Assembly: GCA_041650475.1 (NCBI GenBank)
Contig: JBAZLD010000006.1
Coordinates: 1-64,000 of the forward strand
Direction of reading: 5' to 3'
Length of the DNA stretch: 64,000 nucleotides
Source: JAIPGX01 sp041650475
GTDB lineage: Bacteria > Babelota > Babeliae > Babelales > UASB340
The notes beneath the pieces are model-generated. The model was not told the origin of the DNA. It made no database searches and saw only the letters and a list, made by a program, of their open reading frames with translations. Of this stretch, positions 26,736-35,590 are shown piece after piece. The position numbers were made by a program, and so were the translations under genes. Every line of letters begins with the position of its first letter. Position 1 is the stretch's first letter.

Positions 26736-27992
26736 ATGAAAATTACAGGTATAGTGGCTAGTCAGATTATAGATTCCAGGGGTATACCTACAGTAAAGTG
26801 CAATATTTTATTGAATAATAAATATAACATAGAATCGAGTGTGCCCTCTGGAGCATCAATTGGCATTTTTGAAGCTGTAGAATTAAGAGATGGTGATAAA
26901 ACTAAATTTTTTGGTAAAACTGTTCATAAAGCTATCTCTAATATTCAAAAAATTATAGCTCCTATTTTTATAGACAAAAAGCCTGATTTGATAGCTTTTG
27001 ATAAAGCTATGATAGATTTAGATGGGACTCTAAATAAATCAAAATTGGGTGCTAATGCAATTTTGGCGGTAAGTATTGCAATTGCAAGGGCACAAGCTTT
27101 TTGTGAAAATTTGGATTTATATAAGTTAATTGCAAATTTATATAAAACTGAAAAATTAATTTTACCAAAAGCCATGTTTAATATTTTAAATGGTGGAGTT
27201 CATGCAGATAATAATGTTTGTTTTCAAGAATTTATGATTATGCCTGTAAGCGGTAAAACTTTTGAACAGAATTTAGAGATGTCTATTGTTGTTTATCACA
27301 ATTTAAAAAAATTGTTAAAAGAATCGAGGCTTAGTGTAGGGGTTGGAGACGAAGGGGGATTTGCTCCTGTTTTTAATTGTAAAGAAAATTTACATATAAA
27401 GGCATTGGATTTTTTATGTAAGGCTGTAGAATATTCTGATTATGTTCTGGGTCAAGATATTGTTTTTTGTTTGGATATTGCTGCTTCTCAATTTTATAAT
27501 AAAGAAGAAAATTTTTATTTATTAGATGGTAAAAAATTAAAGAACGAAAAACTGATAGATTTATATGATGAATTAATATCATCTTACCCTATTTATTCAA
27601 TAGAAGATGGTCTTGATGAACAGGATTGGCAGGGGTGGCAAAAAATGACGGCTAGATTAAGGTCAAAAGTTCAGCTTGTTGGTGACGATATTTTTGTAAC
27701 TAATTCTGATTTAATTAAAAAGGGTATAGAGAATAATGTTGCAAATGCTTGTCTTATTAAGCCTAATCAGATAGGGACGGTTAGCGAAACTTTGCAAGCT
27801 ATGAATTTATGTAGAAGTTCTGGTTATAAAACAGTTGTCTCTCACAGGTCTGGTGAAACCAATGATTTTTTTATTTCAGATTTAGCCGTTGGTACATCAT
27901 GTGGACAGTTTAAAGCTGGAGCGCCTGTCAGAGGCGAACGTGTTGCCAAATATAATCGTTTGTTAGAGATTGAAAGAAAATTAAATGCATAA
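26736..27992 (+). CDS. eno: enolase
   Basis: A 418-residue enolase of near-normal length, converting 2-phosphoglycerate to phosphoenolpyruvate. Motifs: DSRGIPTV, PSGASIGIFEAVELRDGD, NGGVHADNNVCFQEFM, VGDEGGFAP, SIEDGLDEQDW, LVGDDIFVTN, the catalytic KPNQIGTVSE, and SHRSGET. The mobile loop reads GASIG where GASTG is usual. An AGGGGAA ribosome-binding site precedes the ATG. The stop overlaps the next gene by 8 bases. It can also join an RNA degradosome in some bacteria, but nothing here indicates that. Confidence 0.96.
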   Translation: MKITGIVASQIIDSRGIPTVKCNILLNNKYNIESSVPSGASIGIFEAVELRDGDKTKFFGKTVHKAISNIQKIIAPIFIDKKPDLIAFDKAMIDLDGTLNKSKLGANAILAVSIAIARAQAFCENLDLYKLIANLYKTEKLILPKAMFNILNGGVHADNNVCFQEFMIMPVSGKTFEQNLEMSIVVYHNLKKLLKESRLSVGVGDEGGFAPVFNCKENLHIKALDFLCKAVEYSDYVLGQDIVFCLDIAASQFYNKEENFYLLDGKKLKNEKLIDLYDELISSYPIYSIEDGLDEQDWQGWQKMTARLRSKVQLVGDDIFVTNSDLIKKGIENNVANACLIKPNQIGTVSETLQAMNLCRSSGYKTVVSHRSGETNDFFISDLAVGTSCGQFKAGAPVRGERVAKYNRLLEIERKLNA

Positions 27993-28557
27993 ACAAAGAG
28001 AAATTTTATATGCTACAAGTAATAATGGCAAATTTGAAGAAGTTGGTTCGTACATAGAAGAAAATGAGCCAAATATAAAAATTGTTCAATTTTCTAGAGA
28101 TATTCCAGAAATTCAAACTTTAGATCAAAAATATATTGCAATAGATAAGGCTCAAAAGGCCTGGCAAATAGCACAACGTCCATTGTTAATTGATGATGCA
28201 GCAATATATTTTGAAAAATATAATAAATTTCCTGGTACCTTATCAAAATTTGTGTCTCAAGGTATAGGTTTTGAAGGTATTAAAAAATTAATAGAAGTTG
28301 GTGATAAAGCAAAATTTCTTCTTTATCTTGTTTATATAGAAGGAGAAAATAAGTATGAGGTTTTTGAAGGGGCTTGTGAGGGAGCTCTTGTAAAACCTGA
28401 AAAGTTTAATGCACACCCATCATTGCCATTTGATGTTTTTTTTGTTCCGACGGGTACTACAAAAACATATGCAGAATTAAGAGATACGCCAGAAGCCAAA
28501 AATTACTTATATCGCTTGAGAGCATTACAAAAATTTCTGGCTTGGTATAAAAAATAA
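27985..28557 (+). CDS. non-canonical purine NTP pyrophosphatase (HAM1/RdgB)
   Basis: A 190-residue Ham1-fold protein that hydrolyses ITP and XTP to keep deaminated purines out of nucleic acids. Motifs: ATSNNGKFEEV at the N-terminus, LLIDDAAIYFEKYNKFPG (the substrate-loop DDSG motif reads DDAA), and the C-terminal FVPTGTTKTYAEL, where family members have GxxKTFAEM. It overlaps eno by 8 bases and is followed by a strong terminator, so eno and this gene form an operon. The Ser-Gly change in the DDSG motif is mild, so activity is likely. Confidence 0.88.
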   Translation: MHKQREILYATSNNGKFEEVGSYIEENEPNIKIVQFSRDIPEIQTLDQKYIAIDKAQKAWQIAQRPLLIDDAAIYFEKYNKFPGTLSKFVSQGIGFEGIKKLIEVGDKAKFLLYLVYIEGENKYEVFEGACEGALVKPEKFNAHPSLPFDVFFVPTGTTKTYAELRDTPEAKNYLYRLRALQKFLAWYKK

Positions 28558-28565
28558 AATATGAT

Positions 28566-28590
28566 AGACTGCAAGCAGTCTTTTATTTTT
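28566..28590 (+). terminator. rho-independent terminator after eno operon
   Basis: A 7-base stem AGACTGC/GCAGTCT with an AA loop (28566-28581) is followed directly by TTTTATTTTT, starting eight bases after the stop codon of the HAM1 gene. It is the clearest terminator on this strand. Confidence 0.85.
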
Positions 28591-28615
28591 AGAAATAAAA
28601 AAATTAGGTATTTTT

Positions 28616-29239
28616 ATGGGTTTAAAATCATTAATTTTCAAAACAAATTTTAAGTTTTATATTTTGGCTTTTTGTCTTTCAATATTTTTTACGAATCAGA
28701 TTTTTTGTACAAGCTCTACAAATTCATTTGATCTCTCTTGGCAAGAATATTACAAAAATAATTCATGGGAATATCTTGAAAAAGCGTTCATAGATGAACC
28801 AAGGGGTAAAAAATTAATTAAATCTATCAGAAATATTTTTTCATATTTAGGAATTGGTATTACAATTAATCTAATACTTAGTAAGTACTTAAACAATGAT
28901 AATGTTTTAATTGCTTCTCTAGCAAGCTTCTATTTTGTTTTTTTTGGATTACTTTTTTATGAAATTGTAAAATTTAATGGTACGGTAAAAATTGATATTG
29001 ATGCATTAAAAAAATTTTTATCAAAATATAATCCGATTCTAAAAGAGGGTGAAGTAAACACTAAGGTCTTTGTTCCTAAAGAATTTTGTCAAATTTTTGA
29101 TTTACTTTATGAGAAGTGGCAAAAAGAAGGGGATTCTTGTTTGAATAAAGAGGGTGTTAAAGTTTTACAACTGATAAAAGAAAAAATTATGTTTCATATA
29201 AACCCGGGAAAATATAATCCGATGTTGGCTAAAAGATAA
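28616..29239 (+). CDS. membrane protein of unknown function
   Basis: A 207-residue protein with an N-terminal hydrophobic segment that may be a signal peptide (~10-32, ending IFCTSS) and two further membrane helices (~73-90 and ~97-118, FFGLLFYEIV). The C-terminal ~90 residues are soluble and charged. No family recognised. It begins 26 bases after the eno-operon terminator, so it may have its own promoter. It precedes the G+C-rich inverted-repeat element at 29261-29528. Confidence 0.62.
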   Translation: MGLKSLIFKTNFKFYILAFCLSIFFTNQIFCTSSTNSFDLSWQEYYKNNSWEYLEKAFIDEPRGKKLIKSIRNIFSYLGIGITINLILSKYLNNDNVLIASLASFYFVFFGLLFYEIVKFNGTVKIDIDALKKFLSKYNPILKEGEVNTKVFVPKEFCQIFDLLYEKWQKEGDSCLNKEGVKVLQLIKEKIMFHINPGKYNPMLAKR

Positions 29240-29260
29240 ATTTTTATTTATTAAACTAAT

Positions 29261-29528
29261 ATGCGCGGGGCATCCAGGCTTTGCCAACCGCCGTCGCTTT
29301 CAAGCTATGGCGAGTCAAGAGGCTACGCCGGACAGACCAGTTTTAAAAATAAAACTTCGCCCAGCGCTAACTCATGATTGCCGGCCCTGCCGGCATAATT
29401 TTATTAAATTTAAATTTTAAAACATAATTATAAAATAATATTTGATATTTTAAAAATTAATTACTTTGCCTGCAATGCAGGCCAACTTATGGTAGCGCTG
29501 GGCGAAGCAACGCTGGTGCCCCGCGCAT
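29261..29528. repeat. G+C-rich nested inverted-repeat element
   Basis: This stretch stands out by its G+C-rich patches. The outer arms are ATGCGCGGGGCA (29261-29272) and its exact complement (29517-29528). Inner arms of 15 bases, CTTCGCCCAGCGCTA (29355-29369) and TAGCGCTGGGCGAAG (29493-29507), are perfect. Between them are two small hairpins: TGCCGG/CCGGCA (29379-29395) and GCCTGCA/TGCAGGC (29468-29482). The element fills the gap between two convergent genes and contains no good reading frame. It could be a miniature mobile element or a structured RNA; both are inference. Confidence 0.75.
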
Positions 29529-29534
29529 TAAAAT

Positions 29535-31895
29535 TTAATTTTTAATTATCGAACTGGCGTTATCTAATAATTTTTTGTATAAATTAAAATCTTCTTCTGA
29601 TAAATCTGCATGAGCATTCCATTTTTTAGAGTCATTGTCGTATACAATTAAAATACTATTATTGATAGTTAAATTTTTATTAATGCTTAAAAAAATACCA
29701 CATTTATTGTTTGGGCCTCGATATATTAAAACGTTATATAATCTTTTAATAAGTAAATTTTTTTTGTTTAAAGTATTAATTTTAAATTCTGTTGGAAGTA
29801 TAAGCTCTTTTATTAAAAAATTATTTTCAAGAGAACTGTCCTTAAAAATATTAGGCATAGTTAATTTTTCAGCAATATTTATAAAATCATTGTTAGAAGT
29901 GTTTTTTATATTATCAATAATTATTTTTTCAAATGTATTTTTATAATTATTTGAAATAATAAGTGGAATTTCATTTTTAATTTTTAATGGCTTTTTTATT
30001 TCCTCTAAATCAACTTCTAATAATTTTTTGTTATCTATTAAAAGCAATGAATTTTTATTATTTGCTATTGTTTCTTTATTAATAAGTATTGCTTTATTAC
30101 CAATATTAAGCAGTGTGAATTGCTTGCCAGGAATTTTTACATGTGGAAAATTTGAAATATTTGGATTATGCGTATTAATAAAAGGAAGTACTTGATTAGA
30201 TAAACATTCACAATAATTATTAAAGTTTGAATAATCTTGATATTTGGAGAGTGTATTAAAAAAGCTGCACCAATTATGTGGTTTAGTTTCAATTGTTGAA
30301 CTTGAAATTATTTCTGTTGTTGCTGATGAAATAACAACCATACCACTGAGATCTTTTATAATTTCATAATTTTTTCCTCCAAAAAAACAGGTTGATACAT
30401 AAACAATTTTAGTATTTTTATTTGATAATATATTAAAAAGATTGGATGCATTTTTGGCTGACAAGCCGCCGATTGCTCGTCTTTTCCCACTATTTCCATG
30501 TCCACCCCAATAAATAAATCTTTGATGTGGTAGCAATATATTATTTATGATTGAAACAGCTGTTTTGTTAAAAGATTTTTTTACAGATAGTGAACAAGTG
30601 GTTTTATTAATTACATTAGACTCATTTACATAATTATGATTTATCAAAGAAAAATCATAACCAAGATTTTGGAGTTGTAAATCCAATATTTTGGTATCAA
30701 GACTTTCTAAATTGTTATTAAATTTTTTAGGTATAATAAAATAACCACTTATTGCATTATGATCTGAAATTTCAACAATAAACCAATTTTTTAAAGAACA
30801 TGATAGCTGTAATGCATTTTTTAGTAGATGTTGACTTATAATGATTATAGGACAAGCTTCTTGTTTAATTATATCATGTAATTCTGCTGAAAATGCTGTA
30901 TTGACGGATGCTAATGGTTCATCTGGTTTTGTTCGTTCTGTATTATAATCAATAAAAATTGCTAAATAATCTGTTTGATCAGTAATTATATTTTTTTCAT
31001 GTACAATATTTTTTTTTGCTTTGTTTTGGGAGAGTAACTTAATAATATCGTTATGTCCAAATTGAGTAGCAAAATCTAAACAAGTAGATCCTTTTTTATA
31101 TAAATCGATGTCTTTTAGAGATTTTTCATTTATAGAACATTTTTTATTTATAAGGTAATTTGTTATTTCGTAATTTCCATACATAACTGCATAATGTAAT
31201 GGCGTTAAGCCATCATAATCAAAAGCATTAATATTGGCATTACATTTTTCAACAAAATATTTAACTAATTCATAATGATCATACATAGCTGCCAAATGTA
31301 ATGGATTATATCCAAAAATATAATCATTTGTTAGACCTGTATTTGCAATACAAATATCAATAAAATCTTTATTACCTGAAATTATGGAATCAAATAGAAT
31401 ATTTTCACCATTATCTTTATCTGTAAAAATATTTGTTTTGCTTAATCCTAAAAGAAGATTAAATGCTTTTATATCGTTATATTTTATTGTTTTTAAAAAA
31501 TCCTTTAATAAAGGATCTTTGTCTTTAAAAAAAAGTTTTAGTATTTCTTTTTTTTCATAACATGCTGCAAGTACGGTAGGACTTACGAAATGTGTATTTT
31601 TTATGGTTATATCTGCTCCGAGTTCAATTAGTAAAGGTATAAGTTTATCGGCAGATTTTTTAATTGCTAAATGTAAAGCAGTATCGCCATTTGCATCTTG
31701 TAAATTAACATTAATATTATTATTGTTGAGCAATGTTTCGGCTAATTTTAAATTATTGTCATTTAGTGCTACATGTAAAGGTGTATTTCCATTTTCATCA
31801 TATTTATTAACATCAGTTATTCCAGAATTTATTGCAGTTAGATTTGCATTGAAACTAAAAATTAAAAAGGGTATAAGTAAAAATGTTTTTTTCAT
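29535..31895 (-). CDS. exported ankyrin-repeat protein with clan CD (caspase-like) peptidase domain
   Basis: A 786-residue protein with a signal peptide (1-~22). Residues ~32-295 hold about seven ankyrin repeats (NGNTPLHVAL, NGDTALHLAI, YNPLHLAAMYDHYE, LTPLHYAVMYGNYE). Residues ~310-560 form a second domain whose two hydrophobic strands end in FIYWGGHGNSG (H466) and KIVYVSTCFFGG (C503), the His-Gly and Cys dyad layout of clan CD cysteine peptidases such as caspases and clostripain. The C-terminal ~220 residues are unassigned. Ankyrin repeats suggest binding to host proteins and the second domain cutting of them; this is inference. The gene stands alone beside the G+C-rich element. Confidence 0.82.
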   Translation of the reverse strand: MKKTFLLIPFLIFSFNANLTAINSGITDVNKYDENGNTPLHVALNDNNLKLAETLLNNNNINVNLQDANGDTALHLAIKKSADKLIPLLIELGADITIKNTHFVSPTVLAACYEKKEILKLFFKDKDPLLKDFLKTIKYNDIKAFNLLLGLSKTNIFTDKDNGENILFDSIISGNKDFIDICIANTGLTNDYIFGYNPLHLAAMYDHYELVKYFVEKCNANINAFDYDGLTPLHYAVMYGNYEITNYLINKKCSINEKSLKDIDLYKKGSTCLDFATQFGHNDIIKLLSQNKAKKNIVHEKNIITDQTDYLAIFIDYNTERTKPDEPLASVNTAFSAELHDIIKQEACPIIIISQHLLKNALQLSCSLKNWFIVEISDHNAISGYFIIPKKFNNNLESLDTKILDLQLQNLGYDFSLINHNYVNESNVINKTTCSLSVKKSFNKTAVSIINNILLPHQRFIYWGGHGNSGKRRAIGGLSAKNASNLFNILSNKNTKIVYVSTCFFGGKNYEIIKDLSGMVVISSATTEIISSSTIETKPHNWCSFFNTLSKYQDYSNFNNYCECLSNQVLPFINTHNPNISNFPHVKIPGKQFTLLNIGNKAILINKETIANNKNSLLLIDNKKLLEVDLEEIKKPLKIKNEIPLIISNNYKNTFEKIIIDNIKNTSNNDFINIAEKLTMPNIFKDSSLENNFLIKELILPTEFKINTLNKKNLLIKRLYNVLIYRGPNNKCGIFLSINKNLTINNSILIVYDNDSKKWNAHADLSEEDFNLYKKLLDNASSIIKN

Positions 31896-31988
31896 AAATT
31901 TTTCCTAATATAAATCTGATGTAAAATGTAAGAATTATTTTAAATGGAAAAAGATATCATAAAAATTTAAGCTTAGCGATAATAATAT

Positions 31989-32519
31989 TTATTTTTTTAA
32001 CAAAAACCTATACGGTTTTTGAGACCAGATTGGGCCAGCATAGTCAACGCCTATTCTGGGAGTTCTAAGAATATTTTTTTGTTTTATAATTTCAGTATTT
32101 TTTTCAAACCAAAGATTATTATCTGTTATAGCAAGTTTTGAATTAAAACTTTTATCTATTTTTAAAAAGTTTGTAAGTTTACCGGGTCCAGATATTTCTT
32201 TTGTGCCTCTTATTAAAATTGCAGCAGGGTAATTTTCTGGTCCTGTAACAATATTTAGCATCCAATGAATTCCATAAATTAGATAAACATAAAAATGGCC
32301 AGCTGGGCCAAACATTGGGACAGTTCTTTCAGTTTTGCCAAATCTGCCATGGCATGCTAAATCTAGAGGTCCATCGTAACCTTCTATTTCTGTAATTTGT
32401 AATTTTAATTTTTGATTATTAATTTTACGGATAATATATTGTCCCAATAACTCTTGTGATACTTGTAAAACTGGACGATCAAAAAATTTTGAATCTATTA
32501 TTTTTGTTATAAAATTCAT
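31989..32519 (-). CDS. mpg: 3-methyladenine DNA glycosylase (AAG/MPG family)
   Basis: A 176-residue protein similar to bacterial AAG-type glycosylases (usually ~180-210 residues), which remove alkylated purines. Motifs: FFDRPVLQVSQELLGQ, the active-site ITEIEGYDGPLDLACH with the catalytic Glu, GPAGHFYVYLIYGIHWMLNIV, AAILIRGTKEI, GPGKLTNFL, and the terminal TPRIGVDYAGPIW, then PYRFLLKK. It is a single gene, divergent from the cation exchanger across about 100 bases. It would feed abasic sites to nfo. Confidence 0.93.
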   Translation of the reverse strand: MNFITKIIDSKFFDRPVLQVSQELLGQYIIRKINNQKLKLQITEIEGYDGPLDLACHGRFGKTERTVPMFGPAGHFYVYLIYGIHWMLNIVTGPENYPAAILIRGTKEISGPGKLTNFLKIDKSFNSKLAITDNNLWFEKNTEIIKQKNILRTPRIGVDYAGPIWSQKPYRFLLKK

Positions 32520-32623
32520 GTTTTTTATTTTTTTACATTAACTTGTTTTTGAGCTTAAAATATAAGTAAAATTTTCTATAAGTTTGTAATTTTTGCAAAT
32601 ATTGTTATAAAAAAGGGAATTTT

Positions 32624-33604
32624 ATGATTTTTATTTTAGATATTTTAGTTCTTTTTTTAGGTCTTATTTTTTTATGGTGGGCAGGAGAACGATCTGTAAT
32701 TTATACTCAAAAACTTTCAAAAATTTATGGTCTTAGTACTTTTTTCCTTGGTTTTGTATTATTAGCAATTTCTACTGGAATTCCTGAACTTGCTGTTGTT
32801 ATTCAATCTTTATGGAGTGGTACGCCCAATTTATCTTTGGCGGATATTATTGGATCTAATTTTTTGGATGTATCTGTTGTATTAGGTCTACCTACTGTGA
32901 TTTTTAGTGCTATATATATTGATAAAAGTGATTATGTAAAAACTATTTTTATGTTTGGAATTAATATTATATTAATGAGTTTTATTTTTTTTAGTAAATC
33001 TTTAACTAATTTTCATGGAATTTTTTTTATATTAATTTATTTAGCAAGTTGTTGGTATTTGTGGAGAACTCAAAAAAAAAGAGGGCTTATTTCTGGAGCG
33101 ACTGAAGAAATTCATGAGATAATTTCTGAAAAAAAGAATAGAAAAACAAAATTTAATGTTTTTTTAAATTTATTTATAAGTCTTTTAATGACCTTAATTG
33201 CAAGTAAAATTTGTGTTATTTTTGCAATAAAACTTGTTAAAGCTTCTGCTCTCACATTTGAAATTATAGGAGCTACAATAATAGCAATAGGAACATCTTT
33301 ACCTGAGATTACACTTAATATAGCAGCAATAAGAAGAAAAGATTATTCACTTGCTATAGGGAATTCTTTTGGTTCTGTTTTAGAACAAGGTTCTTTGTTA
33401 ATTGGATTGTTAGCATTATTTTCTCGATCTTCAATTAATTTATCAAATATAAAATATATTGCCCCATTTTTTTATTTGGCTTTTATAATAATAGGTTTTG
33501 GAATAATTTTTAGAAAAAAAATTAATTTGCTGGAAGGTATTTTATTGCTTTTATTAACAGGGGTCTTTTTTGTTTATAGTTATTTATCATTACTTTTTGT
33601 TTGA
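32624..33604 (+). CDS. calcium/sodium:cation antiporter (CaCA family)
   Basis: A 326-residue membrane protein of about ten helices in two inverted halves. Each half carries the alpha-repeat with acidic residue: GFVLLAISTGIPELAVVI then IIGSNFLDVSVVLG in the first half, and GATIIAIGTSLPEITLNI then GNSFGSVLEQGSL in the second. This is the YrbG-like Na/Ca exchanger pattern, though the second-half GSNxxN motif reads GNSFGS. The soluble loop (~140-185) is Lys-rich. A GGGAA ribosome-binding site precedes the ATG. The ion is not defined by sequence. It converges on rtcB with a 12-base gap. Confidence 0.88.
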   Translation: MIFILDILVLFLGLIFLWWAGERSVIYTQKLSKIYGLSTFFLGFVLLAISTGIPELAVVIQSLWSGTPNLSLADIIGSNFLDVSVVLGLPTVIFSAIYIDKSDYVKTIFMFGINIILMSFIFFSKSLTNFHGIFFILIYLASCWYLWRTQKKRGLISGATEEIHEIISEKKNRKTKFNVFLNLFISLLMTLIASKICVIFAIKLVKASALTFEIIGATIIAIGTSLPEITLNIAAIRRKDYSLAIGNSFGSVLEQGSLLIGLLALFSRSSINLSNIKYIAPFFYLAFIIIGFGIIFRKKINLLEGILLLLLTGVFFVYSYLSLLFV

Positions 33605-33616
33605 TAAAAGTATATT

Positions 33617-35062
33617 TTATCCTTTGATTACCACACATGGTCTTAATCTTGCAATTTTTTTCGCAATTCCTGCCATATACACAACTTGCACAACTTCATC
33701 TATATCTTTATATGCAGCTGGTGCTTCTTCGGCCAATCCTGGGATTGATCCTGTTCTAATAATTATTCCTTCTTTTTCTAATTCTGTTTTTAAAGCTTTG
33801 CCATGAATTTCTTTTTTTGCGGCATGTCTAGACATTTTGCGACCTGCACCATGGCAAGTAGAACCTAAAGAAGCTGTCATACCGGTTTGTGTTCCTGCTA
33901 AAACATATGATGCAGTTCCCATACTGCCTGGAATTAAAACAGGTTGTCCTGTTTTTTGATATTGCGGAGGCAGATCTGGATGATTAGGTGGAAATGCTCG
34001 TGTTGCACCTTTTCTATGAACAATAACTTTTTTATTTTTTCCTTCAAATTCGTGCGTCTCTATTTTTGCTATATTGTGTGCAACATCATATAACAATTCT
34101 AATTCTCCGCCTAATAATCCTAGTTCTTTTTTCCAGCCTTGTCTTACTGCGTAAGTTATCATTTGTCTATTTGTCCATGCAAAGTTTGCGCTTGCAGCCA
34201 TTGCATCAAAGTAGTTTTGGCCTTCTGTGGAATTGAAGGGTGCGCAAACTAATTCTCTATCTGGAACTTGTATTCCGTAATCATACATTTTTTGCATCAT
34301 GATTTTTATATAATCAGTTGCAACTTGATGTCCCAACCCTCTTGATCCTGTGTGGATTAAAATTGTAACTTGATTTTCAAATAATCCAAATTGATTAGCA
34401 ATTTCTTTATCATAAATTTGTTCAACAAAGCCAATTTCTAAAAAATGGTTTCCAGCCCCTAAAGTTCCAAGTTGATCCAATCCTCTTTTTTTTGCATGAT
34501 CAGATACTAAACTTGGATTTGCATTTTCAAGTCTACCTCTTGATTCTATATTTTGTACGTCATGTTGTGTTGCAAAATTTTTATTTAATGCCCATTGAAC
34601 ACCATATTTTAAAACTTGATCTAGTTCTGTTATTGTTAAAACAAATTCACTGCCTCTTCCAACTCCAGATGGAACTCTTTTATAAATTTCTCTTGCTAAA
34701 CTTTCTAGATAAGATTTTATTGAATTTATATCTATATTTGATTTTAATAAACGAACACCACAGTTTATGTCATATCCTATGCCGCCAGGAGAAATTACTC
34801 CATTCGGAAATTTTGTTGCAGCAACTCCACCTATTGGAAAGCCGTAGCCTTCATGAACATCAGGCATTGCGTATGCTGAGCCTATAACTCCTGGCAGTGT
34901 TGCAACGTTTACTATTTGCTCAAGAGATCTATCATTTAAAATTTCGTCTAACATTTCTTGAGATGCAAAGATTTTTGCGTCAACATTCATATCTGATCTA
35001 AAATTTTTTGGGATTTGCCAAAGCACAGGAGAAAGTTTTTGCAAATTTTCTTTTACTATCAT
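33617..35062 (-). CDS. rtcB: RNA-splicing ligase RtcB
   Basis: A 481-residue Mn- and GTP-dependent ligase joining RNA ends with 2',3'-cyclic phosphate or 3'-phosphate to 5'-OH. Motifs: MPDVHEGYGFPIGGVAA, PGGIGYDINCGVRLL (metal Cys), GAGNHFLEIG, HTGSRGLGHQ, PGSMGTASYVL, and GSTCHGAGRKMSR with the guanylylated His. Length is normal. A GAGGG ribosome-binding site precedes the ATG. About 110 bases upstream come archease and thpR on the same strand, which fit functionally: archease activates RtcB and ThpR acts on 2',3'-cyclic ends. Confidence 0.96.
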   Translation of the reverse strand: MIVKENLQKLSPVLWQIPKNFRSDMNVDAKIFASQEMLDEILNDRSLEQIVNVATLPGVIGSAYAMPDVHEGYGFPIGGVAATKFPNGVISPGGIGYDINCGVRLLKSNIDINSIKSYLESLAREIYKRVPSGVGRGSEFVLTITELDQVLKYGVQWALNKNFATQHDVQNIESRGRLENANPSLVSDHAKKRGLDQLGTLGAGNHFLEIGFVEQIYDKEIANQFGLFENQVTILIHTGSRGLGHQVATDYIKIMMQKMYDYGIQVPDRELVCAPFNSTEGQNYFDAMAASANFAWTNRQMITYAVRQGWKKELGLLGGELELLYDVAHNIAKIETHEFEGKNKKVIVHRKGATRAFPPNHPDLPPQYQKTGQPVLIPGSMGTASYVLAGTQTGMTASLGSTCHGAGRKMSRHAAKKEIHGKALKTELEKEGIIIRTGSIPGLAEEAPAAYKDIDEVVQVVYMAGIAKKIARLRPCVVIKG

Positions 35063-35173
35063 TTTTTATCCCTCAGAACCCATTTAGGGGGTGATTTTGT
35101 GGTAGCCGGTCAGATTTTGGTTGCCGGTAATTTAAAATTTTATTAATATAATTTTTAATTTAAATCTTAATTT

Positions 35174-35590
35174 CTAAATATCAAAAACAATAAATGTCTG
35201 GAAATTATTATTTTTATTTTTTGTAATATTAGCTTCGTGATAAGTAACTGCTTTTATGTCTTCATCGAATTTGTCAGCTTTTTTTCCAAAAATTGTTGCA
35301 ACAAGATTTTGCTGTGTCAATTTTTCAAATTCTACTTTGCAATACACAGTACTGTTTATTTGTGAGTATGTTAAAATTTGGGATAAAAAATCTATTAATA
35401 AAGCAGTTTGATCTATAGATTTAAGCTCAAACTTTTCAGTTAATTTATAATCTTGATTTACTTTGCATGCATCTTTTTTTATTATTTGTGACATAGCTTT
35501 TAGCGCAATTTCAAATAATTCTTCTAAAGTTGAAGCTTCTAATTTTAATTTTATATCTGCAGTGTGTGGTATAACTTCATATTTTTTCAT
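35174..35590 (-). CDS. archease (RtcB activator)
   Basis: A 138-residue protein of normal archease length. It begins MKKYEVIPHTADIKLKLEA, the family's conserved HTAD segment with metal-binding Asp, continues with LEELFEIALKAMSQII, has LLIDFLSQILTYSQI in the middle, and ends with VTYHEANITK and FIVFDI. Archease speeds guanylylation of RtcB. I chose the ATG at 35590; a TTG 24 bases upstream is possible but adds an untypical extension. It overlaps the 3' end of thpR by 14 bases, so the two are coupled. Confidence 0.9.
   Translation of the reverse strand: MKKYEVIPHTADIKLKLEASTLEELFEIALKAMSQIIKKDACKVNQDYKLTEKFELKSIDQTALLIDFLSQILTYSQINSTVYCKVEFEKLTQQNLVATIFGKKADKFDEDIKAVTYHEANITKNKNNNFQTFIVFDI

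Noticed and set aside
28566..28590. Small inverted repeat as a possible attachment site next to the G+C-rich element
   Set aside because: Its position after a stop codon and the following T run fit a terminator fully; no integrase is present.
34492..34887. A 131-codon rightward frame inside rtcB
   Set aside because: It is antisense to a fully conserved RtcB and rich in Leu and His as expected from a shadow frame.
35098..35130. GCCGGT repeated twice before rtcB, as if a G+C-rich hairpin
   Set aside because: The copies are direct, not inverted, repeats and do not form a stem.
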